Assembly (NCBI RefSeq): GCF_900187975.1
Contig: NZ_FZPC01000001.1
Location: forward strand, 186,001-250,000
Direction: 5' to 3'
Source: Pseudomonas delhiensis
GTDB lineage: Bacteria > Pseudomonadota > Gammaproteobacteria > Pseudomonadales > Pseudomonadaceae
DNA: 64,000 bases
Shown here piece by piece: positions 37,400-46,598 of the stretch (positions within the stretch are counted from its first letter, which is position 1; the number at the start of each line of letters is the position of its first letter). The position numbers and the translations under genes are program-made. A model generated the notes under the pieces. It did not search any database, was not told the DNA's origin, and worked only from the letters and a program-made list of their open reading frames with translations.

Positions 37400-38160
37400 G
37401 CGATGCCATCGGCGGATAACGCCGTTGGCGTCATCCGCCCTACGGATCAAGGCGAGTCTTTCGTAGGAGCGAGCTTGCTCGCGAACGGACCTACCGGCTG
37501 ACTCCATGGCCTATCGTTCTGCCCAACGGTCCCCTCTCCCGCCTGCGGGAAGGGTTAGGGAGGGGGGACGGAGCCAAGCTCAGCGCCGGCGTGTCGTCGA
37601 AGTCCGCAACCCTCTCCCCAGCCCTCTCCCTGAAGGGAGAGGGGGCCGTTCGGAGCACTCGGGCAACACGTCGCTCGCCGGTTGGCCCGGAATCGATCAC
37701 GGATGCCTCCGACTGACTCCATGACCCTTCATTCTGCCCAACGGTCCCCTCTCCCGCTTGCGGGAGAGGGGGCTGTCCGCAGCGCTCGGGCAGCTCGTCG
37801 CTCTCCGGCTGGCCCGGAATCGATCGCAGATGCCTCCGGCTGACTCCATGGCCCTTCATTCTGCCCAACGGTCCCCTCTCCCGCTTGCGGGGGAGGGTTA
37901 GGGAGGGGGTGCGGAGTCAAGCCTGGCTCCGGAGCATCGTCGGAGTCCGCAACCCTCTCCCTGAAGGGAGAGGGGCTAGTCCGTGCCGAGAAGGGAAATG
38001 CATCACGTCGGCAACCACTACGGCTGCCGGCCAGCGAAAGGACCGGAATCGAGAGAGTCGCTGTCACTGAGCTGAACTCCACCGTAGGGCGCATAAAGCG
38101 GAACGCTTTATCCGCCGCCATCGGCGGATAACGCCGTTGGCGTTATGCGCCCTACGACTG
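37400..38160. repeat. Dense repeat array with three modular units
   Basis: No gene is visible in this 786-bp gap. A CGATGCCATCGGCGGATAAC fragment and a single REP (37459-37485) precede three tandem units, each beginning ACTCCATGGCC-like and CTGCCCAACGGTCCCCTCTC: 37501-37715, 37716-37842 and 37843 to about 38065. Units 1 and 3 carry a CTCCCGC/GCGGGAG hairpin and a CTCTCCCTGAAGGGAGAG hairpin; unit 2 (127 bp) lacks the section between them. Units 1 and 2 end with GGCCCGGAATCGAT. A CGTAGGGCG-bounded BIME (38083-38154) closes the array. Confidence 0.88.
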
Positions 38161-38185
38161 GGCCGCAGCGGCCGCCTGAGCGGAA

Positions 38186-39076
38186 TCAGCCACGAACCTG
38201 CGCCACCGCTCCACGCCGCCACACCGAAACCGGCAGCACCGTCACCGCCAGGCCGACGAAGACCAGCGCGCAGGCCAGCCAGTCCTGGGCGGTGAGTCGT
38301 TCGCCCAGCAGCAGCCAGCCGGACAGCAGGCCGGAGACCGGCACCGCCAGGGCGAAGGGGGTGACCTGGCTGGCCGGGTAGTGGCGCAGCAGGAAGCTCC
38401 ACAGGCCGAAGCCCACGGTGGTGGCGAGGAAGGCGATGTAGAGCAGCGCGCCCATGCCCTCCCAGCGAATACCGGTCAGCGCCGCCGAGATGGCCTGCGG
38501 GCCTTCGAAGAGCCACGACAGGGCCAGCAGCGGCAACGGTGGGATCAGGCTCACCCAGCTGATCAGGCGCAGCATGTCGCTGGCCCCGGAGCGCTTGGTG
38601 GCGATGTTGGAGAAGGCCCAGGCCAGGGCCGCGGCCATCACCAGGGCGAAGGCCAGCAGGCTGTCGCCCAGGGGGCGTTCCAGGCCGATCAGCAGCAACC
38701 CGGCGGCGGCCACGGCGAGGCCCGCCAGGGCGCGGCGGCTGGGGCGTTCGCCGAGGAAAGCGGCGGCGATCAGCACGGTGAAGAACACCTGGCTCTGCAG
38801 CACCAGGGACGACAGCCCGGCGGGCATGCCCAGGTGCATGCCGACGAACAGCAGGCCGAACTTGACCACCCCCAGCAGCACGCCGATCTGCACGATGCGC
38901 CAGAACGGCGCTGGCAGCGGCCCGCGCAGGAACACCAGCGGCAGCGCCGCCAGGGCGAAGCGCAGGGCGCAGAACAGCAGCGGCGGGAAATCGTGCAGGC
39001 CGACCTTGATGATGACGAAGTTGACGCCCCAGATCAGCGTGACCAGCAGGGCGAGGAGGATGTGCGGCAGGGGCAT
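38186..39076 (-). CDS. eamA: EamA family transporter
   Basis: A 296-residue drug/metabolite transporter with ten predicted helices in two EamA repeats. The N-terminus (ILLALLVTLIWGVNFVIIKVGLHDFPPLL) closely matches E. coli EamA, an O-acetylserine/cysteine exporter; the second repeat starts near DSLLAFALVMAAALAWAFSN. The substrate in this organism is not shown. It stands alone on the minus strand, downstream of the RIO kinase pair with 92 bp between, and ends in the repeat array. Confidence 0.85.
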   Translation of the reverse strand: MPLPHILLALLVTLIWGVNFVIIKVGLHDFPPLLFCALRFALAALPLVFLRGPLPAPFWRIVQIGVLLGVVKFGLLFVGMHLGMPAGLSSLVLQSQVFFTVLIAAAFLGERPSRRALAGLAVAAAGLLLIGLERPLGDSLLAFALVMAAALAWAFSNIATKRSGASDMLRLISWVSLIPPLPLLALSWLFEGPQAISAALTGIRWEGMGALLYIAFLATTVGFGLWSFLLRHYPASQVTPFALAVPVSGLLSGWLLLGERLTAQDWLACALVFVGLAVTVLPVSVWRRGAVAQVRG

Positions 39077-39168
39077 GGCGGTGGTTCCGGATGGGATCGT
39101 GCCACGCTAGCAGGGCCGCTGCGGGGCGTATGTACACAGTTGCCGCGGAAAGAACGCATACAGCGTCG

Positions 39169-39720
39169 CTACAACCGCTCTATCTCCAGCTTCGGCCAGC
39201 GCCTCGGCCAGTTCTTGCGGCGCTGGCGCTCGCGGTAGGCCCCGGGCTTGCCGCGGAAGTGTTCGGTGGGGCGGACGCGCAGGCCGAACAGGTCGTCCAG
39301 GCCCAGCGGCGCCAGCAGTTCCAGGCCCTCGTCGGCCAGGCGCACCGCCACCGCGGTGCAGGCTTCCGGCCAGTGGCGCATGGCGTCGGCGACGTCGGCA
39401 TAGGGTGCGTCGCCGTTGCGCAGGTGCATGCGCGCCTGGTTGCGCACCGACCAGGGCGCCTGCGGGCAGGCCCGGGCCAGGCGCCGCTCGAAGGCCTCGT
39501 CGGCCTCGGCCTGCAGGTCGTGCCCATCGAAATACAGCACGTCCACGTCCGCCAGGGTGCCGGGCGCCAGGCCGTGCAGGTGGTCCCAGACGGCGTTGCG
39601 CACGAAGCCGGCGCCGATCCAGGCGCCGGGCGGGCCGTATTCGCGCAGGGCGCGCAGCAGGCCCATGCGCTGCGGGCAGGCGGCGAGCAGCGCGATCAGG
39701 CGCGCCGCCTGGGGGCTCAC
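39169..39720 (-). CDS. Nucleotidyltransferase family protein (PF06042-like)
   Basis: A 183-residue protein of the PF06042 (former DUF925) nucleotidyltransferase-like family. The GAGFVRNAVWDHLHG segment (about 34-48) is followed by DVDVLYFDG (about 56-64), the acidic pair expected of the catalytic site. A later YADVADAMRHWPEACTAVAV helps identify the family. It starts with GTG at 39720, whose TGA overlaps the RIO kinase stop (GTGA), so translation is coupled. Substrate unknown. Confidence 0.82.
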   Translation of the reverse strand: MSPQAARLIALLAACPQRMGLLRALREYGPPGAWIGAGFVRNAVWDHLHGLAPGTLADVDVLYFDGHDLQAEADEAFERRLARACPQAPWSVRNQARMHLRNGDAPYADVADAMRHWPEACTAVAVRLADEGLELLAPLGLDDLFGLRVRPTEHFRGKPGAYRERQRRKNWPRRWPKLEIERL

Positions 39721-40610
39721 TGCAGCCACGGCGGCGGTGGCGGTTCCTCGGCGCGCGGCGGGCCATCCTGCTCGGCGCGGGCCGCCTCGCGGCGTTCCTG
39801 CTCGCGCAGGGCAGCGGCGATCTCGCGCATCACCGCGTCGACGTCGGCTTCCTCTTCCGGCTCGTCGAAGTGGCCGGTCAGCGGGGTGTCCGGCTGCAGC
39901 TTGCCGTCTTCGAACAGCGCCCACATCTCCTTGGCGTAGCGGGTGTCCTTGAGCTCCGGGGCGAACTGGCCGAAGTAGGCGGCCATGTTGCCGACGTCGC
40001 GTTCGAGCATGCGGAAGGCGTGGTTGTTGGCCGCCGCGTCCACCGCCTGGGGCAGGTCGATGATCACCGGGCCGTCGGGGCCGAGCAGCACGTTGAACTC
40101 CGAGAGGTCGCCGTGCACCAGCCCGGCGCAGAGCATCATGACGATCTGGCGGATGAGGAAATCGTGGTACTCGCGGGCCTGCTCCGGCTCCAGCACCACG
40201 TCGTTCAGGCGCGGCGCGGCGTCGCCGTCTTCGTCGGCGACCATTTCCATCAGCAGCACGCCGTCGAGGAAGTCGTAGGGCTTGGGCACCCGTACGCCGG
40301 CGCCGGCGAGGCGGAACAGCGCCGCCACTTCGGCGTTCTGCCAGGCCTCCTCCTGCTCGCGCCGGCCGTAGCGCGAGCCCTTGGCCATGGCCCGGGCCTG
40401 GCGGCTGTTGCGCACCTTGCGGCCCTCCTGGTATTCGGCGGCCTGGCGGAAGCTGCGCTTGTTGGCCTCCTTGTAGACCTTGGCGCAGCGCAGCTGCTCG
40501 CCGCAGCGCACCACGTAGACCGCCGCTTCCTTGCCGCTCATCAGCGGGCGCAGCACTTCGTCGACCAGGCCGTCCTCGATCAGCGGCTCTATGCGTTTGG
40601 GTGTCTTCAT
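39717..40610 (-). CDS. RIO-type atypical serine/threonine kinase
   Basis: A 297-residue RIO1-like kinase. The P-loop-equivalent is LMSGKEAAVYVVRCGE with Lys in CAKVYKE (about 45), the catalytic loop HGDLSEFNVLL (about 165-175) and the metal-binding IIDLPQ Asp (about 184). C-terminal residues 250-297 are acidic and Pro-rich (EEPEEEADVD.., PPPPPW). Bacterial RIO kinases are poorly understood. It is translationally coupled to the nucleotidyltransferase through a 4-bp GTGA overlap, which suggests a joint function, for example modification of a shared target (inference). Confidence 0.9.
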   Translation of the reverse strand: MKTPKRIEPLIEDGLVDEVLRPLMSGKEAAVYVVRCGEQLRCAKVYKEANKRSFRQAAEYQEGRKVRNSRQARAMAKGSRYGRREQEEAWQNAEVAALFRLAGAGVRVPKPYDFLDGVLLMEMVADEDGDAAPRLNDVVLEPEQAREYHDFLIRQIVMMLCAGLVHGDLSEFNVLLGPDGPVIIDLPQAVDAAANNHAFRMLERDVGNMAAYFGQFAPELKDTRYAKEMWALFEDGKLQPDTPLTGHFDEPEEEADVDAVMREIAAALREQERREAARAEQDGPPRAEEPPPPPWLQ

Positions 40611-40702
40611 CAGGCTCCGTCGTCGTTCTTATCCGGCCCAAGCGGCCGCAGCCGCCCCTTATACGACATGCGCCGGGTGCCGCCCAGCACCGACCGCCGG
40701 AA

Positions 40703-41884
40703 TCATGGCGGCGTCGTGGTCATTTCGATACTTTCGCCCAGGGCGTCGGCCATGCGCTCGATCTCGCTGCCCAGGGCCTGGGCGTCGTCGGCGTAGCGGA
40801 TGGCGATGGCGGCGAAGCCCTCGGCGACCTCGGCGAAGGCTTCCACCACCTGCGGGTCGAAGTGGCTGCCACTGGCGGCGAGGATGTGCTGGCGGGCCTC
40901 GTCCGGCGACAGGGTCGCATGGTAGGGATGGCGACTGGTCAGCTCGTCGTAGCAGTCGATCAGCGCCAGCAGGCGCGCCGACAGCGGGATCTGCTCGCCG
41001 CGCAGGCCCCGCGGGTAGCCAGTGCCGTCCCAGCGTTCGTGGTGGCCGTAGGCGATCTCCTTGGCGTAGCGCAGGAACTCCGCCGGGGTGCCCAGGCGGC
41101 GCTCGGCGGCGGCCAGGGCGTCGTGGCCGATGCGCGTGTGGCTCTGCATCAGCAACTGGTCCTCGGGGCTGAGCTGGCCGGGGTTGAGCAGCACGCGGTC
41201 GGGCACCGCCACCTTGCCGATGTCGTGCAGCTGCGCCGAGCGCGCCAGCAGCTCGATCTGCTCCAGGTCCAGGCTGCCGGCCTCGCCCTCGCGGCGGGCC
41301 AGGGCGTCGGAGAGCAGGCGCATGTACTGCTCGATGCGCAGCAGGTGGCGGCTGTGGGGGTTGTCGCGCAGGTCGCAGAGGGTGGCCATGGCCTCCAGGG
41401 TGGCGTCCTGGGCCGCCTGCAGCTCGCGGCTGCGGCGGCGCACCTCCAGCTCCAGGTATTCGCTCTTGTCGCGCAGGAAGTCGGCGTTGGCCTTGAGCTT
41501 GAGGTGCGCGCGGATGCGCGCCAGGGTCACCGGCGGGCTGATCGGCTTGGTGATGTAGTCCACCGCGCCCAGGTCCAGGCCGCGCTGCTCGTCGGCGGTG
41601 CTGACCATGCCGGTGAGGAAGATCACCGGGATCTCGGCGGTCAGCGGATCGGCCTTGAGCTGGCGGCAGACCTCGTAGCCGTCCATCTCCGGCATCATGA
41701 TGTCGAGCAGCACCAGGTCCGGCCGCGGCTCGCTGGCGGCCAGGCGCAGGGCCTTGGCGCCGCTGCCGGCGACGCGCACCTGGTACTGGCCCATGAGCAG
41801 CTCGCTCATGAGCATCAGGTTGTCGGGTTGGTCGTCGACCACCAGGATCACTTCCTGGTCCGGCCGGTCCAGCATGCTGTCCAT
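40703..41884 (-). CDS. Response regulator with HD-GYP output domain
   Basis: A 393-residue cyclic-di-GMP phosphodiesterase candidate. The receiver (about 12-130) has the DD pair at 17-18, the phospho-acceptor in [12 protein letters not shown] (Asp61) and the TKP Lys at about 113. A coiled linker follows, then the HD-GYP domain with [12 protein letters not shown] (His220/Asp221) and the full [11 protein letters not shown] motif at 281-291, so catalysis is expected. It lies 18 bp after the sensor kinase on the same strand, which points to that kinase as partner. It resembles the PA4781 type. Confidence 0.93.
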   Translation of the reverse strand: MDSMLDRPDQEVILVVDDQPDNLMLMSELLMGQYQVRVAGSGAKALRLAASEPRPDLVLLDIMMPEMDGYEVCRQLKADPLTAEIPVIFLTGMVSTADEQRGLDLGAVDYITKPISPPVTLARIRAHLKLKANADFLRDKSEYLELEVRRRSRELQAAQDATLEAMATLCDLRDNPHSRHLLRIEQYMRLLSDALARREGEAGSLDLEQIELLARSAQLHDIGKVAVPDRVLLNPGQLSPEDQLLMQSHTRIGHDALAAAERRLGTPAEFLRYAKEIAYGHHERWDGTGYPRGLRGEQIPLSARLLALIDCYDELTSRHPYHATLSPDEARQHILAASGSHFDPQVVEAFAEVAEGFAAIAIRYADDAQALGSEIERMADALGESIEMTTTPP

Positions 41885-41902
41885 GGCCTCACTCCTCTAC
41901 GG

Positions 41903-44263
41903 TCAGATGCGGATGTCGCGCTCGCGCGACAACACCAGCAGTTTTTCCAGGGCCCGCTCGAACTCGAAGCGGCGGATGCTCGCCGCGACGTCGTCGTACC
42001 CGTCATTGAAGATACTGCGCAGCAGGCCCGCGCGCTCGCCGACCAGCCGTCCGGCACGGGGGTCGTCGGCGGCCAGCAGGTGGGCCAGACGGCGCACCAC
42101 CTGCTCGGCCTGCTGGCGCTGTTCCGTCGGCAATTCCTCCCGGGCCTGCGCGGGCGCCGGCTCCGGCGCCTGCAGCAGCGGCGCCGGGGGCGAGCGCAGG
42201 ATGCGCGACAGGTCGATGGGCCGCGCGTCCTCCACCCGGCCCATGGGCAGGCGGCACCAGAACAGGCTGCCCTGGTCCGGCGCGCTGTCCACCCCGACCT
42301 CGCCGCCCATGGCCTCGGCCAGGCGCTTGCAGATCGCCAGGCCCAGGCCGGAGCCGCCGTAGCGGCGGGTGATGGAGTTGTCGGCCTGGCGGAAGGACTC
42401 GAACAGCCGTTCCTGCTGCGCCTGGCTGATGCCGATGCCGGTGTCGCGCAGGCCGAAGTACAGCCAGTATTCGTCGCCGGCCTGCATGTCCAGGCGCACC
42501 TCCAGCTGCAGCCCGCCGCGCTCGGTGAACTTGAGCGCATTGTTGCCGTAGTTCATCAGGATCTGCCGCAGGCGCAGCGAGTCGCCCACCAGGTGCGAGG
42601 GCAGCCGCGGGTCGATGTGGCACTCCAGGCTCAGGCCCTTGCCCGCGGCGCGGATCGCCAGCAGGTCGACCAGCTCGCCGAGCAGGCGCTCCAGGTCGAA
42701 GTCCAGGTGCTCGAACTCCAGGCGGCCGGCCTCCACCTTGGACAGGTCGAGGATGTCGCTGATCAGCTCCAGCAGGTACTGGCCCGAGCCCTGGATCTTG
42801 CCCAGGTAGTCGCGCTGCTGCGGGTCCAGGGCAGTCTGCTCCAGCAGGTGCGCAAGGCCGATGATGATGTTCAGTGGCGTGCGGATCTCGTGGCTGACGT
42901 TGGCCAGGAACTCGCTCTTCAGCCGCGCCGCCTGCTCGGCCAGGTCGCGGGCCTGGGCCAGGGCCTCCTCGGTGGCCTTGCGCGCGGTGATGTCGCGGCT
43001 CACCCCGACCAGCCCGAGCAGCCCGCCGTGGTCGTCGTGGAAGGCGCTGCGCAGGGTGTCGAACAGCACCCGCCGGCCGTCCGGGTAGACCACCCAGCCC
43101 TCGCTGGCGAACGGCTGGCTGGCCGACAGCGCCTGGCGGTCGCGCTCGCCGCGGCCGGCGCTGGCGGCATCGCTGAACAGCTGGGCGTCGCTGCGGCCGA
43201 TGACGTCCTCGGCCGGCAGCCCCAGGCATTCGGCGAAGGCGTGGTTGGCGCCCAGGTAGCGGCCCTCGGTGTCCTTGAACCAGATGGGGTCGGGAATGGC
43301 GTTGATCAGCGCCAGCAGGGTGCGCCGCTGGCGGTGCTCCTCGGCCTCAGCGCGGGCGCGCTCGGCCACCTGGATCTGCAGGCGGCGGTTCCAGATCAGC
43401 ACGAAGGTGAGCAGGGCGAAGAAGCCCGCCACGTAGGGCCAGAGCGCCTGCAGCAGTTGCATCCAGTCGAAGGCGTCGATCTGCGGCAGCCAGCGCTGGC
43501 GGATGCGCTCCTGCTCGTCGGCGTCGATGCTGGCCAGGGCGCGGTCGAGCAGCGGCACCAGGGGCGCCAGCTCGTGGCGCACGGCGAAGCGCACCTGGCT
43601 GTTGTCCAGGCCGCTGTCGCCGCGCACCTCGAGATTGCTCAGGTTGAGCCGGCCGATCAGGTAGTTGGTCGAGATGAGGTTGCCCACGTAGGCGTCCGCG
43701 CTCCCGGAGGCCACGGCCTTGAGCGCCTCGGCGGTGTCGTCGACGATGACGAAGGACACCCCCGGCACCGCCGTGCGCAGCAGGTCGTGCACGGCGAAGT
43801 CGCGCTCCACGGCGACGCGCTTGCCGGACAGGTCGTCGAGCATCCGCACGCTGCTGTCGCGGCGGGCGAAGATCAGGCTGCTGGTGCTCAGGTAGGGCTG
43901 GCTGAAGGCGAGGAACTGCTCGCGCTCGGGCGAGCGCGCCACGGTCGGCAACAGGTCGACCTGGCCGTTGCGCGCCGCCTCGATCACCTGCGCCCAGTCG
44001 TCGAAGGTCTGCGTCTGCAGGCTCAGGCCCAGGCGCTGCGCGACCTGGTTCAGGTAGTCGGCGCTGATGCCCTGGAACCCGCCCTGGGCGTCGACCATCT
44101 CGAACGGCGGCCAGCCGTCCCGGGAAATGCCCACCCGCAGCGTCGGATGGGCCTCCAGCCAGCTGCGTTCGCGGGGGCTGAGCGTCAGTTCCGCGCCCCA
44201 CAGCGGCGGGCACAGCAGCACGCAGAGCAACAGGCAGTGGTGAAGGAGTCGGCGGCAGGGCAT
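41903..44263 (-). CDS. BvgS-like sensor histidine kinase with periplasmic SBP domain
   Basis: A 786-residue sensor kinase. A signal sequence ([19 protein letters not shown]) is followed by one SBP_bac_3 (VFT) domain ([18 protein letters not shown] to about 255), a membrane segment ([17 protein letters not shown], about 285), a PAS domain ([12 protein letters not shown] to ITARKATEE, about 325-440), HisKA with [11 protein letters not shown] (His458), and HATPase_c with N (NYGNNALKF), GIGIS and GLGLAIC boxes. The C-terminal 100 residues are a Pro/Ala/Glu-rich helical tail with no receiver domain; the adjacent HD-GYP protein may fill that role. The start at 44263 is chosen because it gives the signal sequence. 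Confidence 0.9.
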   Translation of the reverse strand: MPCRRLLHHCLLLCVLLCPPLWGAELTLSPRERSWLEAHPTLRVGISRDGWPPFEMVDAQGGFQGISADYLNQVAQRLGLSLQTQTFDDWAQVIEAARNGQVDLLPTVARSPEREQFLAFSQPYLSTSSLIFARRDSSVRMLDDLSGKRVAVERDFAVHDLLRTAVPGVSFVIVDDTAEALKAVASGSADAYVGNLISTNYLIGRLNLSNLEVRGDSGLDNSQVRFAVRHELAPLVPLLDRALASIDADEQERIRQRWLPQIDAFDWMQLLQALWPYVAGFFALLTFVLIWNRRLQIQVAERARAEAEEHRQRRTLLALINAIPDPIWFKDTEGRYLGANHAFAECLGLPAEDVIGRSDAQLFSDAASAGRGERDRQALSASQPFASEGWVVYPDGRRVLFDTLRSAFHDDHGGLLGLVGVSRDITARKATEEALAQARDLAEQAARLKSEFLANVSHEIRTPLNIIIGLAHLLEQTALDPQQRDYLGKIQGSGQYLLELISDILDLSKVEAGRLEFEHLDFDLERLLGELVDLLAIRAAGKGLSLECHIDPRLPSHLVGDSLRLRQILMNYGNNALKFTERGGLQLEVRLDMQAGDEYWLYFGLRDTGIGISQAQQERLFESFRQADNSITRRYGGSGLGLAICKRLAEAMGGEVGVDSAPDQGSLFWCRLPMGRVEDARPIDLSRILRSPPAPLLQAPEPAPAQAREELPTEQRQQAEQVVRRLAHLLAADDPRAGRLVGERAGLLRSIFNDGYDDVAASIRRFEFERALEKLLVLSRERDIRI

Positions 44264-44385
44264 GGCGGGCTCTCGACGGACCTCCTGCAAGCGTAGCCGG
44301 CAGTTTGAAAAGCGATTACGGATTGCCCGCCCGCCGGGTGGCGCCGACAATTTACCCATGTCCCTGGTCCTCCACGGAGAGCACC

Positions 44386-45444
44386 ATGCCCTCACTTCCC
44401 GATGATGAACGCTGCTGGCAGGCGGTCTGCGAGCGTGACGCCGGCTTCGACCAGCGTTTCGTGTTTTCCGTTCGCTCCACCGGCGTCTATTGCCGGCCGA
44501 GCTGCCCGGCGCGGCGGCCGAGCCGCGCCAACGTGCGCTTCCACGCCGACGCGGCGGCCGCCGAAGCCGCGGGCTTCCGCCCCTGCCGGCGCTGCACGCC
44601 CGACGGCGAGAGCCCGGCGCAACGCCTGGACGCCCTGGTCGCCGCCGCCTGCCAGCTGCTGGAGCAGGCCGAGCGCCCGCTGACGATGGAAGAGCTGGCG
44701 GCCCGCATCGGCCTCTCGGCCTCGCACCTGGCCCGCGCCTTCAAGGCCCGCACCGGCCTGACGCCCCGGGCCTGGGCCGAGGCCCGCCGCCAGCAACGCC
44801 TGGCCGCCGCCCTGCCGCAGGCGCGTTCGGTGCTCGACGCCGCCCTGGAGGCGGGCTACTCCGGCACCCGCGCGCTCTACGAAGCCCCCACCGCGCTGAG
44901 CCCGGCACAGCGCCGGCAGAAGGGCGCCGGCACCCGGCTGCGCTACGCCATCGCCCCCTGCCCGCTCGGCCAGGTGCTGCTGGCCGCCAGCCCGCGGGGC
45001 GTCTGCGCCCTGCTGTTCGGCGACGAAGCGGGGCAACTGGAGGCGGAACTGCGCCAGCGCTTCGCCGCCGCCGAGCTGCAGCGCGACGACGCCGGCCTGG
45101 GCGACTGGCTGGGCCGGGTGCTGCGCCAGCTGGAGCAGCCCGAACGCACCGCCGGCCTGCCCCTGGACCTGCACGGCAGCGCCTTCCAGCTGCGCGTCTG
45201 GCACGCCCTGGCGCAGATTCCCAGCGGCCAGACGCGGCGCTACGGCGAACTGGCCGAACAGTTGCACAGCCACCCCCGGGCCATCGCCCGCGCCTGCGCC
45301 AGCAACCCGGTGGGGCTGCTGGTGCCGTGCCACCGGGTGGTGGCGGCCGACGGCGGCAGCGGCGGCTACCGCTGGGGCCTGGAACGCAAGCACGAGCTGC
45401 TGCGCCGCGAGGGCCGGGCGGCGCGCCAGGACGAGCCCGCCTGA
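44386..45444 (+). CDS. ada: Ada: bifunctional methylphosphotriester/O6-alkylguanine repair protein and regulator
   Basis: A 352-residue three-domain protein. The N-terminal zinc domain has VYCRPSCPARRP (Cys36, Cys40) and FRPCRRC (Cys67, Cys70), with Cys36 as the expected methyl acceptor. An AraC helix-turn-helix follows (MEELAARIGLSASHLARAFK, about 104-123; TGLTPRAW). The C-terminal alkyltransferase carries the PCHRV motif with acceptor Cys315. The length matches E. coli Ada (354). It repairs alkylated DNA and activates the adaptive response when Cys36 is methylated. GGAG precedes the ATG. It diverges from the BvgS-like gene. No alkB or alkA is adjacent. Confidence 0.95.
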   Translation: MPSLPDDERCWQAVCERDAGFDQRFVFSVRSTGVYCRPSCPARRPSRANVRFHADAAAAEAAGFRPCRRCTPDGESPAQRLDALVAAACQLLEQAERPLTMEELAARIGLSASHLARAFKARTGLTPRAWAEARRQQRLAAALPQARSVLDAALEAGYSGTRALYEAPTALSPAQRRQKGAGTRLRYAIAPCPLGQVLLAASPRGVCALLFGDEAGQLEAELRQRFAAAELQRDDAGLGDWLGRVLRQLEQPERTAGLPLDLHGSAFQLRVWHALAQIPSGQTRRYGELAEQLHSHPRAIARACASNPVGLLVPCHRVVAADGGSGGYRWGLERKHELLRREGRAARQDEPA

Positions 45445-45525
45445 GCCGCCTCCGATCGGCCGGGCCCATGGCAGAGCCTTCTGCTGTGCTATGGTTCGGC
45501 CCCTCGAAGGACCGCCTGCAAACCC

Positions 45526-46167
45526 ATGAACCTCTGGAACCTCATCACCCGCTTCGGCGACAGCTCCCTGCTGCTGCCCTGCGCGCTGTTCATCTATGCC
45601 TGGCTGCTGCTGCGCCGGGAAAGCCGCAACGCCCACTGCTGGCTGTTGCTGTTCGGCCTCGCAGCCGGCGCCACCCTGGTCTCCAAACTGGCCTTCATGG
45701 GCTGGGGCATCGGCATTCCCGCGTGGAACTTCACCGGCCTGTCCGGCCACAGCATGCTGGCCGCCAGCGTCCTGCCGGTGCTCTGCAGCCTGCTGGTGCC
45801 CGCCCGATCCACCTGGCGCCTGGCTGCCGCGGCCGGCGGCGCCGTGCTGGCGGTGCTGGTGGGGGTGTCGCGGTTGCAGATCAACGTGCATTCGCCGGCG
45901 GAGGTCTATGGCGGGCTGGCTGTCGGCCTGGCCGCCAGCGGCGCCTTCCTCTGCCTGACGCAGCGCCGCCTGCCGTCGCTGTCGCCGCTGCTGCTGGCCA
46001 TGGTCCTGCTGCTGGCCTCGCTGCAGGGCATGACCGGCGTGCGCGCGCCCACCCACCAGGTGCTGGAACGCATCGCCGCCTACATGGCCGACCGCGACAA
46101 GCCGTTCCGGCGCGGCGAGTGGGGTGGCTTCCACCGCCTGGACGCCCGGCAGGCACCGGCGGCCTAG
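45526..46167 (+). CDS. PAP2-superfamily membrane phosphatase
   Basis: A 213-residue integral membrane protein with about five or six helices. The phosphatase motif 2 reads LSGHSM (about 74-79), and motif 3 reads SRLQINVHSPAEV, where the last acidic residue of SR-x5-H-x3-D is Glu rather than Asp. Motif 1 (K-x6-RP) is not evident in the first loop (SKLAFMGWGIG..), so activity may differ. Expected substrates are lipid phosphates or undecaprenyl pyrophosphate. It follows ada by 81 bp on the same strand. Confidence 0.82.
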   Translation: MNLWNLITRFGDSSLLLPCALFIYAWLLLRRESRNAHCWLLLFGLAAGATLVSKLAFMGWGIGIPAWNFTGLSGHSMLAASVLPVLCSLLVPARSTWRLAAAAGGAVLAVLVGVSRLQINVHSPAEVYGGLAVGLAASGAFLCLTQRRLPSLSPLLLAMVLLLASLQGMTGVRAPTHQVLERIAAYMADRDKPFRRGEWGGFHRLDARQAPAA

Positions 46168-46168
46168 G

Positions 46169-46304
46169 CCCGTAGGGCGCATGACGCCTACGGCGTTATG
46201 CGCCTGATCGCGGACGGAGTCCGCTCCTACGCTGCCCGAGCCATGCCATTCCCCTGTAGGAGCGCGCCCTGCGCGCGATTCGCGGGCAGGGCCCGCTCCT
46301 ACAA
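46169..46304. repeat. REP/BIME elements after the PAP2 gene
   Basis: A CGTAGGGCG-type hairpin (46171-46205) followed by a GCGGACGGAGTCCGC element (46208-46230) and a GTAGGAGCGCGCCCTGCGCG composite (46257-46303). The remainder of 46305-46598 holds the aatJ control region and no gene. Confidence 0.85.
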
Positions 46305-46340
46305 CCATGCTTCCCTGGAACTGGAGTGGGCCCAGCCGCG

Positions 46341-46385
46341 TTCGGAAAACCGAACGCACAAACGGCATCTATCCGGAAGACCGAA
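46341..46385 (+). promoter_or_regulatory. Two AauR-binding-site-like inverted repeats
   Basis: TTCGGAAAACCGAA (46341-46354) is a perfect TTCGG-N4-CCGAA box, the site reported for AauR. TCCGGAAGACCGAA (46372-46385) is the same with one mismatch. Centres are 31 bp apart, three helical turns. They lie 78-122 bp upstream of the -24 element, as expected for a sigma54 activator. Confidence 0.9.
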
Positions 46386-46462
46386 CGCCGACGTCCTCGA
46401 CGGCGCGCCATCGCCAGATATAAACCATTAAAAATCAGCAAGTTACTTGAATAGCCAGGGAC

Positions 46463-46478
46463 TGGCACGGTCCCTGCT
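46463..46478 (+). promoter_or_regulatory. Sigma54 (-24/-12) promoter of aatJ
   Basis: TGGCACGGTCCCTGCT has GG (-24, 46464-46465) and GC (-12, 46476-46477) separated by ten bases, matching the RpoN consensus TGGCAC-N5-TTGCW at all but one conserved position. It lies 121 bp before the aatJ ATG. Confidence 0.92.
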
Positions 46479-46598
46479 CTCTAGCTTCCCGTGAGCATGC
46501 GGCAGCGCCGCGCTTGCCCGTCGGGCGCCAGGAGGGCCAGCCGCCGGGTACGCCTGCCGCAGGATCGACAACAACCAGAACAAGTCGAGGAAGCATCA

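Noticed and set aside
37506-37724. Short frames in the repeat array after cueR
   Set aside because: They run through the repeat units and hairpins and have no codon bias or family match.
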